Both the position numbers and the translations under genes were made by a program. Of a stretch of 64,000 nt of DNA, positions 45,020 through 54,338 are shown piece after piece. The notes under the pieces are model-generated. The model had not been told where the DNA came from and made no database searches. It saw only the letters and a program-made list of their open reading frames with translations. Source of the stretch: Madurella fahalii (lineage: Eukaryota; Ascomycota; Sordariomycetes; Sordariales); the NCBI GenBank assembly GCA_029876055.1, contig CM056874.1, positions 9,238,001 through 9,302,000 on the forward strand, read 5' to 3'. Positions within the stretch are counted from its first letter, which is position 1. Each line of letters begins with the position of its first letter.

Positions 45020-45619
45020 TTATAACGGGTGCCGTCTCGGCCGGAGAAGGTAGCAATAGTGATAAACTTCTGGATCTGTTGGTTTTGCTTTGGGAGTTGG
45101 AATCTCGCTAATAACCTCGACTTCGAACAAGAATTGCACGTCCTCGAACCGTGACTGGGAGTAGCTGAGAGAAATCCAGATCCCACCATCGCCCAAGCAT
45201 CGATAAACCGATCGACCCAGAGAAATCATAGCATCTTCTCCTCCGCATGCAATGGCATCGGCTGTGCTCTTGTCAACGACAAGTGGATATTCCTCCCCCG
45301 AGTCAAGCTGTGTGGCGTCGGCAACAAGGTACATCATCCGCACATCGCCAAAGCAGTCTTGCTCCAGCTGTTGTCCTCTTTCTATGGCGATCGGCTCAAA
45401 GTCGACATTTGTAACATTCAAAAACCCTTCTCGGCGGAGATGGTTGTGCAGGTCGCTGGTCCCGGAACCGAGATGCAGGATCCGAGAGGAGTTCGGTAGG
45501 CGATGTAGATAAGGAGCAAGGAGCTCCATAAACGTTGCGGACGGCGTTAACCATTCAAATGATTTCTCAGAGGTGAAACGCTCGCGCCAATAACTCTGCT
45601 TCTCGAAGTCGATGGGCAT
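45020..45619 (-). CDS. Class I SAM-dependent methyltransferase (METTL13/EEF1AKMT4-like)
   Basis: Single exon, 199 aa, cytosolic. It starts with the family-typical FEKQSYWRERFTSEKSFEWL. The SAM-binding motif I reads ILHLGSGTSDLHNHL, followed by NVTNVDFEP (acidic end of strand 2) and VADATQLDS. The VVDKSTADAIACG stretch is characteristic of the group related to METTL13 and EEF1AKMT4, several of which methylate lysines of translation elongation factor 1A. The C-terminus is shorter than in METTL13, which carries a second domain. Substrate is inferred only from the family resemblance; a small-molecule or other protein target is possible. Confidence 0.85.
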   Translation of the reverse strand: MPIDFEKQSYWRERFTSEKSFEWLTPSATFMELLAPYLHRLPNSSRILHLGSGTSDLHNHLRREGFLNVTNVDFEPIAIERGQQLEQDCFGDVRMMYLVADATQLDSGEEYPLVVDKSTADAIACGGEDAMISLGRSVYRCLGDGGIWISLSYSQSRFEDVQFLFEVEVISEIPTPKAKPTDPEVYHYCYLLRPRRHPL

Positions 45620-47551
45620 GGCGGCGAGGACGAACTGATCCCGAAATTCTTTCCAACCCGGTAACTAAAAACGGCTGTAGTGACGATCATATGCAAAAAC
45701 TTCCTTTGCCTAGAGAGATTGCTTCAAGCCGAAGTTACGCCGGAATGCCACCCACTCGGATCAAGCAGGACAAAGGATGGGGCTCGGGTGCTCGCGTTGT
45801 TGGGTCCACTTTGGGTCCGTGGACACAATTCCAACCCGCAATAGAGCTCGCGATACTGGTAAAGAGAACATAAACCTCCTTGCAGTCGACAGGGACGAGA
45901 TTGCAGACGGGCACTAAACTGGTTGTAAATGGTGAAAGATCCTATTTTACATTCTGTAACCCCGTCTGAGATCTTCGATCTCTCTTTGGTTGCTCCTATT
46001 AATTAGGTATTAACAGGCGATACATATGATTGCGAGCTGCATACACTATAATGACAGCTCGAAGGATAGGGCTCTAGCTTACGAAAGCCACTAATATGAT
46101 TTTGGACCGTTCCGGCTGTGTCTAGCTGGAATGACGCAATTTGTCAACCGCACTGCAGTATTGACGCCGTATCCCCAGTGAAAGCCGTTGAATCTAGGTA
46201 GTAGGGGACGTGCAGGGTAAGTCAATCATCTGAGCAACACCAGGGCTCCACTAGACAGCTATTACTATCATAAGAGCCAGATTACATATATACTCAGCAA
46301 GAGTCTCGGCCATTGTGTCCTGTTTCCTCTGAGATCCCATGGGGGTTAGCCACTGCATTGGGCACGTTCTGCCCAGAGTGCTTGGGCTTTGCCCCACAAA
46401 CCCAGCTCGTCCTTACCTGACAGTGGTTACTAATTGGGGAGAGGTTCTTTACCGTGATGCTCAGCTGCTCGACATCTACGTCCGGGGCCGGCCACAGCTG
46501 GTACCAGACACCTAATCCGGGCTGGTGTATAGCCAGAGGTAAGATACTGCCAGCGCCGGCTGGGCATAAATGGCAAGGCAGGGCAACATGGATGACAGAG
46601 AACCCCTCCCTCTCTCGCCAGACATGGCCCCATCAAGCAAGGTTGTCGCCGTAGTTCATATTGGGGGCTTCGATGGCCAACACGTGAATCCCGATTTGAC
46701 ATGGCCAAGCTCAAGGCTAGCGCGGGTGAAGTCGCGAACAGTAAGTGGACGGTCTTCACTTGCATGCCCGCTGCAACTGCCTCGCATATTCGTAGGGTGC
46801 GAGCTGCAGGATAGGTAATGTGGTCGGGTTTAGTCGAACACGTAGCAGCTGCATAGGCGGTGAGGGTCCCCGCATCGGCAAGTCATCCATTCTGCAGCCC
46901 TCCCGGTCTCATTAGATCGTATGGAAAGTTGAATGCCCCTAGCTAAAGTAGCCGGGCCCTGTAAAGGGACGTTGGCCAGGATTTCGCTTCAAATACAAAG
47001 ATGGATGCGGGTGCCGCCCTCTGTTTAGGAGACTCGGGAATTGACTTGGGGACATCACAGTCGTCGACTTGCGGGTGGGCTTGTGGTGGGGTTGATCACG
47101 GGTGCTTCTAGTGGGACCAGATGGCGCGTGGTGGCAAGACAGGGATGTCAGGCACCAGCGCCATGCTTCCCGCAGCGTCTCAGGACCCGCCCATGACAGC
47201 CACCCACCAGCTCTCCAGCCAACATTGCAATGCCACCGCAGCAAACAGAGGGGCCATGGCCGATGACTTGCGCGCCTGCACGACCAGCGGTCAATGATGC
47301 CCGATCCAAGCCATGGCTCATCTCTGCCCGAGGAAGGCGAACCAGCCATTCCGCCGCTGATGCTAAATCTTCCGATTTCGGTCTGGCTTGCGCCTCTCGG
47401 CGCCCCCTCTGCTTAAGAAGGCGAACCCTTGTTTCCCAGACGAAGAAGGCCTGCCCGCTTCCTCTCCAGCCCCTCGTGCTTCCACTCGCATAGCCATACC
47501 AGCAATAAGAACCCCGAACCCTGTCCGGCACTTAACCAACCCGCCCCCACA
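45620..47551. other. 1.9-kb intergenic spacer
   Basis: It lies between the starts of the divergent methyltransferase and Tpt1-like genes. Open frames at 46430-46765 and 47148-47531 are motif-free or shadow the next gene. No RNA gene or repeat of note was found. Confidence 0.5.
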
Positions 47552-48596
47552 ATGGCCACTGCTGTCGCTGTCCCCCTGTCTGCCATCAACGGTGAGCACG
47601 GCGGCGTCTTGCCTCCCAGCGCTGTGGTGCAGCACTCGCCCCGCCATGGCCGAAGCCGGGGAATGAGCATGAAGGGTAAGGGAGGCCGGGGGCGCCGTTA
47701 CAGCGTGGTCGAAGAGCGGGACGTTACCGTCGCCAAGGCGCTGATGTTCGTTATCAAGCGGGCGATCCAGAAAGACGAAGTAGAGGAGGGGGACGACGGG
47801 GAGTATCTTTTGGCAGACCCGGAGGGCTGGGTCAGTGTGAGCGATGTGGTAAGTTTCTCTCTGGGATGCCGGGTGTGGGAACAAGGTGTTGATCGTTGGC
47901 CACTCCTTCCAGCTCGCGCACTCTCGCATCTCGACCCTGGGCGTTACCCTTAATGACGTCCAACGGATCATTGCCAATGCGACAAAAGCCCGGTTCGACC
48001 TGCGCCAGGTGCCCGAGACAGACGGCAAACCTGACGACCCGGCGTCTTGGCAGATTTCTAGCATTGGCAATCGGGATAGCGTAACATCCCCAGTGCCAGT
48101 GGGCGACAAGCTTACCGCCGAGACGGAGGAGTTGCCAGAGTTTGTCATTTACGAGACGTCCTACCAGCGGTACCCCATCCTATTGGCTTCTGGCGCCATC
48201 ACCCGCGCCCCCGGCGGCAGCGAATACCTGTCATTCCGTCCGGTGACTGTCGATGAGGACGGTAATGAGTCACGCCAGAACCCCGGAGCAGGTGACGCTG
48301 CCGAGGTCAGCGTCTGGATCCACCTGCGCTCGGCTCTGCAGGCAGAGCCGGGCATTTCGTGGCAGCGCAGTGACGGCGGCATGGTCATCACCCCTGACGA
48401 AGTGCCAAAGAGTCTGTGGAAGAAGGTAGTTGCCCGTCGTCCGGACATTGGCATCTTGTTCGAGGACGGTGAGGTGCGCAAGGAGGTTCCTGCTAATCTG
48501 CGTGGTAAGGGGGCTAAGGGTAAAGGTCGCAAAGGCAAGATGGCGCTACAGCGGGATGGCAGCGGTGATGACTCGGGTAGTGCTAGCGAGGAGTAG
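47552..48596 (+). CDS. Tpt1/KptA-like protein lacking the catalytic HGT motif
   Basis: Related to tRNA 2'-phosphotransferase, which removes the splice-junction 2'-phosphate using NAD+. Two exons, 47552-47848 and 47913-48596, give 326 aa. The N-terminal winged-helix part is partly recognisable (ALMFVIKRAI, then GWVSVSDVLAHSRISTLGVTLNDVQ, like the GW/FV.VDDLL block). In place of the invariant Arg-His and HGT elements there is YET at residues 179-181, and the usual M.R.HIHF block reads RAPGGSEYLSF at ~198-207. The late catalytic Arg region is replaced by QRSDGGMVITPDEVPKSLW. Length exceeds typical Tpt1 (about 200-270 aa), with a long basic, then acidic, tail (KGKGRKGKMALQ, DDSGSASEE). It is therefore probably a non-catalytic or altered paralogue. 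Confidence 0.75.
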
Positions 48597-48823
48597 ACGG
48601 TTTATCGCCATGGGGGCTTCGAGAGCCTTTCTGGGCTGCTCAGGTTGTTTCTGGTTGGAACGGCGCTTATGCTGCAATCGAAGCAGTACGGCGCCTTGCT
48701 ATGAGTACAGCAATAGCTGCTACTACTGCAGCCAGGTACCCACGAATTCCCAAACGCCGATAATGGTGTTCAGTGAGCCAATGATTTCATACCCAAAGTC
48801 CCTTTACGGCCTCTTATTTGTGT

Positions 48824-50666
48824 CCCGGGATACCAACCGCCCTTATTGCTCCTCTTTGACCCCCGGGCCCCTTCGCTGGCTTCCATTCGAAGTGATGGTT
48901 GCCGGTAACCGGGTTCCCAGGCTCGTCTGCCTTGAGATCGAACATGTGCGCACCAAAGTAGTCAAGCTGCGCCTCGTCTGGGGTGCGCCATTAGTGATGA
49001 TCACACGAGCTAAGGATCACGTACCGAAAATAGTCGGCAGGTTGGCTGAACCCGAGTATTTGTAAAACTCAAGACTGGCGCTTAATACGGCCACGTGCAG
49101 ACCAACCTCCAATGCACGCATTACAACAGTCTTGGGTGCTGGGTAGGCCTGCTGCAACTCGTATGCTATCGTCCGGTTTGAGAGGAGGTTGTGTTATCCT
49201 GTTTGCCAGAGCGGTACACGGTCTCGAGCAGATCAACAATATGATCGCTTTGGATGATGCACCCCTGACGCACCCCCAGGGCAGCCCCAAGATTAACGGC
49301 CTGCAGACACCACCAATCGGGGCTGGTGACCTCTGCGCGATGGCCTGAGGTCAAAATTGACATAATTACTGACAGGCCCAGCTTCCAGACGGGAACCACA
49401 ACCCAACCATTTTTTTTTTCTCTTTCCTTTTTCCATCCAGCATTCGGTGGCAATAGCCCGCAAATGTCCCAAATTCCCTGAAATAAGTTCCCAAAGTTGA
49501 GATGCCATTTGTGTTTCTCGTTCGCCACGGACAGAATGTGCAACCCTTGAACAAATGACGTGAGGAAGGATGCATAGACCGCTTAGTGCACGTCTTGATC
49601 GATGAAGTTGCACTTGCCAACCACGTCATTAATCTTACCGGGTCGAGTCCCTCCCCTTATTGCATTCTTCAAATCCTCGCGCTTCGCAGCGTCAGCTGAC
49701 GCCACGCGGAAGATGTGGGAGGTAGCGATAGTAGGATGTGGTACTTGCAGGTTGATACCGTCCTCGACGCACCAGGTCCCGGTCCCTTCCGAGTCATCCG
49801 CATCTTGCACAACTTTGTCGCGGATATCGGATAGCACAAACGACGATCCATTCCCACGCTTCCGAGTCGTGCAGATCTGAGCACCGATTCTGACAAGATA
49901 TTTGTCTCTCAACGGGCCATCTTCGTTCCATTTCCGAAAGATTGACCCAATCTCCTCGTAGCTCATCCCTAGCCCCGCGTCCATGACCACCCAGGCTTCA
50001 CAAAGCGCTGTCATCATGCCTTGCTCAATACCGTTGTGAACCATTTTGACGTAGTGCCCGCACCCGTCTGAGCCGAGCTTTGCAACACACGGCCGCCCTT
50101 TCCCATCTTTGGCGGCAATCTTGCGCAAGAGTGGCATGACGGTGGCCAAAGCTACCTCGCCCCCCCCCCCCCCCCCCCGGTAAAATGGACGGGCCACGGT
50201 GTGCTGATGGTAGCCCCCCGAAACCCCCATGCAGATATAATGAACACCCTTTGGTTCCAGGCGTGTCTGCCGGCGCTCGGTAGCTTGCCAGTGCTCGTTG
50301 GAGGCGTCCATGATGATGTCGCCTTTCGCAAGGTAGGGCTCCAGGCGGGGCATCAATGCTGTTATCAGCAGCCCCACCATGAGGGATGCTAAACATGAAC
50401 ACTTTGGGTATGCCAGTAGCTTGGAGGCCTCGCAGAGCGATTTGTGATGGTTGTGGTGTGTAATCTTATCGGTGTGACTCGTCTCGTTGGCTTGCGACTG
50501 TAGCTCCTTCACGTTTCGTTCCGACGGGTCATAAAAATGTGTGTGGATTCCGTACTCGGCAAAGAGGACTGACAGCAAGCCCCGTCCCAATCATTCCAAT
50601 CTAGCAAGGCGTCAGTTCAGGGGTTGCTTGACAGGTGATATAGCTACGAACTTGTTGCACATTCAT
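48824..50666 (-). pseudogene. 6-phosphogluconate dehydrogenase (decarboxylating) pseudogene
   Basis: The whole 6PGDH protein can be traced on the minus strand. Exon 1 is near 50666 (MNVQQ), then IGMIGTG of the NADP site (about 50603), FAEYG..FYDPSERNV, PHGG, DIIMD.SNEH, GVSGG, CVAKLGSDGCGHYVKMVHNG with the catalytic-site residues, GCIIQSDHIVDLLE, LEFYKYSGSANLPT and DYFGAHMFDLK to a stop at 48824. Lesions: residues lost after IGMIGTG near 50590; frame shifts near 50418 and 50360 that nearly cancel; one lost base at ~50207 inside the GGYQSA-type loop; a C19 run at 50160-50178 that returns to the first frame; an in-frame TAA at 49583-49585; another shift at ~49185. A 47-nt intron (49024-48978) is still spliceable. 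No functional product is expected. A paralogue elsewhere should supply the pentose-phosphate enzyme. Confidence 0.9.
50160..50178. repeat. C19 homopolymer inside the 6PGDH pseudogene
   Basis: On the coding strand this is a G run placed at the conserved Pro-Gly-Gly position of the enzyme. Its length decides which frame follows, and such runs are mutable and hard to sequence. Confidence 0.9.
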
Positions 50667-51020
50667 GATCGTGATTTTGCACGCCTGTATAAACCGAGTT
50701 AAGTTTTGGGCATTGTTGGATTTCACACCATCAGGAATATCCTGTTCACGGTTTTGGGAGGAAGATGTAGACTCCCATCAACGTAAGTTACCAGATCACC
50801 TGTGGAGAGACGGCTCGGGGAAGCCCACAAGACTGACATCATTACTAACATAAATTCACATGACGTATGCGTCAATCCTGGGCAACCTCCCTTGCCTTGT
50901 TCATCCCAGGATATTGAATCATTTACTCATTTTGATTTTGACGGACAAACATCCTTAATTCCCTGGAATTCTGCTGAGTGTTGATTGATCAAGGTATTCA
51001 CTCTTCCCTGGTATCTCATT
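50667..51020. promoter_or_regulatory. Divergent spacer between the 6PGDH pseudogene and the dehydratase gene
   Basis: 354 bp. It is the upstream region of the dehydratase-like gene and of the decayed neighbour. No specific site is claimed. Confidence 0.4.
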
Positions 51021-52154
51021 ATGACGTTTGCGTCTCAGGAACAGGAGCCGTCCTGTATCCCTCTGGCTATTGCCTCTTGTTCGATTGGCTTGCCTCGGCA
51101 TACGCTGCACCAAAAAATTGAAGCTATTCGCGAAGCAGGCTTTGACGGCATTGAGTTGTCGTTTCCCGACCTCCGGTCTTACGCCAGCCGCCATTTCGGT
51201 CGTGAGATCGCCGAGGATGATTACAACTCTCTCTGCGACGCTGGGAAAGCTGTGCGTGCTTTGCTCGCCGGACACGGTCTGAAGATTCTCGTCCTACAAC
51301 CGTTTTCGAATTTCGAGGGATGGCCTATAGGAAGCAAGCAGCGTCAGGATGCATTTGCGCGCGCAAAGGCATGGATCGACATCATGGAGGCCGTCGGAAC
51401 GGACATGTTGCAAGTTGGCTCGTCCGATTCCCCTGGGATTTCACGGGATATTGACCAGTTAGCTGCCGACCTCGCGTCCCTGGCCGATATGTTGGCATCT
51501 CACGGGTTCCGGCTCGCATATGAAAACTGGTGCTGGGCGACATGCGCACCGACATGGAAAGATGTCTGGGCCATTGTCAAGCGCGCCGATCGGCCGAATA
51601 TTGGGTTGTGCCTCGACACTTTCCAATCTGCAGGAGGCGAGTGGGGAGACCCTACCACACAGTCGGGTACAATCGAGTTAAGAGGAGCTTATCAGGATGA
51701 GGTGACACGCCTGTACACTGCCAGTCTCCGGGAGTTGGCCAAAACCGTGCCGGCGGACAAGATCTACTTTCTCCAAATCAGTGACGCATACCGCTTGGAC
51801 CCGCCATTGGACACCGCGACAGATCACGACTCGGTCCTTAGACCGCGGGGCCAATGGAGCCACGAGCATCGACCCCTCCCGTATGTGTTTCTAGATCTGT
51901 CGGCTAGGTCGATGGAACGTAAATCGTTGTTTTACATGGCAAAACCTGCTAATGTGCCAACCAGTTACGATGGCGGATACTTACCGATCGCCGAGTTTGT
52001 CCGGGCAGTCCTGGACACTGGATTCCATGGCTGGCTGAGTATTGAGGTATTTGACGGCAGATTTGAGGACAAGTATGGTGACGATTTGAGAGGTTTTGCA
52101 AGGAAGGCGATGGAGTCCTATCGGAGATTGATATCTGAAGCCAAATCAAGATGA
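51021..52154 (+). CDS. 3-dehydroshikimate dehydratase-like sugar-phosphate isomerase/epimerase
   Basis: TIM-barrel protein of the AP_endonuc_2/xylose-isomerase-like family, resembling fungal QA-4/QutC, which converts 3-dehydroshikimate to protocatechuate in quinate use. Single exon, 377 aa from ATG 51021; an in-frame start at 50985 would add an unlikely leader. Motifs: PLAIASCSIGLP at strand 1, REAGFDGIELSFPDL, ILVLQPFSNFEGW, MLQVGSSDSPGIS, YENWCWATCAP with a metal-ligand-type Glu, GLCLDTFQSAG with Asp, IYFLQISDAYRLDPP with Asp, and LSIEVFDGRF with Glu. The Glu/Asp set for a divalent metal appears complete. No other quinate gene is adjacent, so the pathway is inferred from the family; other isomerase activities remain possible. 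Confidence 0.82.
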   Translation: MTFASQEQEPSCIPLAIASCSIGLPRHTLHQKIEAIREAGFDGIELSFPDLRSYASRHFGREIAEDDYNSLCDAGKAVRALLAGHGLKILVLQPFSNFEGWPIGSKQRQDAFARAKAWIDIMEAVGTDMLQVGSSDSPGISRDIDQLAADLASLADMLASHGFRLAYENWCWATCAPTWKDVWAIVKRADRPNIGLCLDTFQSAGGEWGDPTTQSGTIELRGAYQDEVTRLYTASLRELAKTVPADKIYFLQISDAYRLDPPLDTATDHDSVLRPRGQWSHEHRPLPYVFLDLSARSMERKSLFYMAKPANVPTSYDGGYLPIAEFVRAVLDTGFHGWLSIEVFDGRFEDKYGDDLRGFARKAMESYRRLISEAKSR

Positions 52155-52431
52155 ACTTGGTGCTCAGGGTAATTATTTCTCTTGCAGCTGTTCTCGCATC
52201 GACACGGTGGCTTTAGCATTGCTGCTGACAAACTACTAGTAAAGGGCTATCCACCCAGCTGAAAGAAACGAAGTGTCCTCCGGCATTTTTTCTTCCTCTT
52301 TTTGACAAGACAAACCCAATTCCCGTTCCGACTTTTTAAGTACCCTGATATATACTAGAATGAAAGGCATCCCAGAACACTCCTAGTATTGATTCCCTCA
52401 TTCGTACTCTCGATGATTTTGAAGACGTCCC

Positions 52432-52974
52432 TCAGTCAATACAAAATTGTTGCGTGCAGGCACCGTTAGGGGGAGTGCAGATTCCACAGCTCGAGTTGCA
52501 GCAGACAAATCCCTGTTGGCAAACGGTCTTGCCACATTGTTGCTCTTTTGGAATGCAAAGTTGCTTGGTGCACCCCTTTCCGGGCTCCACGCAGGTGCCG
52601 CAACTCGGATTGCAGCACTCCAGGCCGGGCTTGCAGATTGTCGAGCCGCATACCTGGCCGGATGGAGGTTCGACAGGAAGGGGCGGGCAGACCTGCTGGG
52701 TGCACATCATGCCGGGTTTGGTGCATACGCCGCAGGACGCATTGCAGCAGGTCAGCCCATCGGGGCAGACAGCCCTGCCACACTTCTCACCCTTGATAGG
52801 GACGCACCGGGCTTTGCCGTCGATCACCTTGCAAGCGGTGCCGCTGGCGCATCTGACCGTGGCACAAGGTGTGAGAGTCTGTCTTGGGCTGACATCGATC
52901 GGGTTGGCGTTGGCCCCCAGCGTGACCAATATGGCGAGCAGCAGAGCTCTGGTGGAACAGGAAAAGAGCGCCAT
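52432..52974 (-). CDS. Secreted cysteine-rich protein with three eight-cysteine modules
   Basis: Single exon, 180 aa. The ATG at 52974 is followed by a signal peptide (ALLLAILVTLGANANPID); the longer open frame to 53211 has no such feature. The mature part has 28 cysteines: a four-Cys lead and three tandem modules with the pattern CGx3Cx2Gx2CCNxSCGxCx2Px3CTxQxC, of about 33 residues each (residues ~70-102, ~114-147 and ~148-180 approximately). Modules are separated by short linkers, one of them Pro-rich. Related cysteine modules occur singly or repeated in other fungal and bacterial secreted proteins, without an agreed function. A role as an extracellular stable protein or candidate effector is an inference from size, secretion and disulfide density. 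Confidence 0.85.
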   Translation of the reverse strand: MALFSCSTRALLLAILVTLGANANPIDVSPRQTLTPCATVRCASGTACKVIDGKARCVPIKGEKCGRAVCPDGLTCCNASCGVCTKPGMMCTQQVCPPLPVEPPSGQVCGSTICKPGLECCNPSCGTCVEPGKGCTKQLCIPKEQQCGKTVCQQGFVCCNSSCGICTPPNGACTQQFCID

Positions 52975-54338
52975 GGTGACGGTATGTAGCGTAGAATTGC
53001 GGCTTTGCAAAGACAATCTGGGCGGTGGTTGGAAACCTGCGTGACAAGTTCTAGTCGATAGAGTAGGGCTCGTACAAGTACACACACGAGGTGCTGGCAT
53101 GCTAAATATGAAAGAATGCCCTCGTCCACGTTCCTGAGACCAAGCAATTGGCGGGCCGACGGCCAACGGTATGGTTACCAGGAATGGATAGATTTCGAGA
53201 AAATGCGGCATCGATTCTCCGCCACATGGGTAAGCACGGAGCCTGTAGCTAGATTTAGAAACAATAAAACTACGCCGAGTATTTTTCTTGGATTCGTCGG
53301 TTTTATTCCGTATAGGCTAAGCTAGGAAATATTCGGCGCCAAGATGCAGACCCGAGTTTGCGATTTTTGGTCATGTTCTAGAATACTACACTGGATCCCA
53401 GAGTGCCATGGGAACAAATCTGGAAGAAACCTGTTGGAAAGGTTGGCTTGTGGAGGCGTCTGCATGCCGAGACCGTGCAACAAAGATGACCCGGGTCGAA
53501 GACGAACGTCAGTACCTCCGAGATTGAGTAGGACACACTGATGGGCGATCCTTGCCATAAAAACCGCGGGGAGACATGGTCATTCTCCGGCCTCATCGGC
53601 TCAGTATCCCTTGGGAGATCCTTCTTAGGGCTGCGGCAAACAGCTACTTTAGGTGTGGGGATTGGACGTGCACCGTTTGGAGCCAGGTGCTGCCTCTTGA
53701 ACCAAGGTCGCCTAGCGTTGCTCGGCCCGAAGAGGTTTCATTGCACTTGCGAGACCTCCCACCAGCATTGGGAATTTCTTGTCTCTGGAGGGTAACCCTT
53801 CACGAGAGGCTGCGAATCTTGTGTCCCATGCAGCGATCAAGGGGGCGCAAGACCTGGTACAAGCGTAAGACCTGACTTACATTGCTCGGAGAAACAAAGA
53901 GTCTCGGAAAGAGTCACGAGGAGACCTTCGGTGTGAAAATCTTGACAGGATTAGGGCGAAAACATGGACAACCCATGAGAGAAAAGACCCGGCGGCGGCG
54001 TGGGAGAACGGATGTCCACGTAGGCGTCTCGCTGTCTTTGGCGGTTCATGATGTCTCACTAGGGAATGATTGTTGGCGGACACCGTTCATCCTTGAATTC
54101 GAAACGCCATGGATTTGAAATACAATGTTGTACTACACAAGATACCATCGGAACACATTTAAATAAGCAATACATTAACCATCGCACCACTGTTAGCAAT
54201 AGTTGAACCTTTATGCTCCATTGCTGTAACGTTCGTGTTTACTTTTGCTTGCTGCCTGAACCCGACGCTTCCCAGGACCGCGAGAACCGGCTCGTTCTTG
54301 CCAAGACAGTGCTGTTCTGCGTACCGGCTGAGAAAGTT
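52975..54338. promoter_or_regulatory. Divergent spacer between the cysteine-rich gene and the MFS exporter
   Basis: About 1.4 kb separating two start codons pointing away from each other. Short open frames are unconvincing. No specific element is claimed. Confidence 0.4.

Noticed and set aside
48430..49065. 211-codon plus-strand open frame overlapping the end of the Tpt1-like gene
   Set aside because: It overlaps both the Tpt1-like coding end and, antisense, the 3' end of the 6PGDH pseudogene; no motif.
52447..52989. Two long plus-strand open frames opposite the cysteine-rich gene
   Set aside because: They are mirror products of the cysteine-rich repeat; the minus-strand reading has a signal peptide and a regular cysteine pattern.
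54213..54338. Upstream ATG extending the MFS exporter by 42 residues
   Set aside because: The extension is Cys- and Leu-rich and unlike family N-termini; kept only as an alternative.
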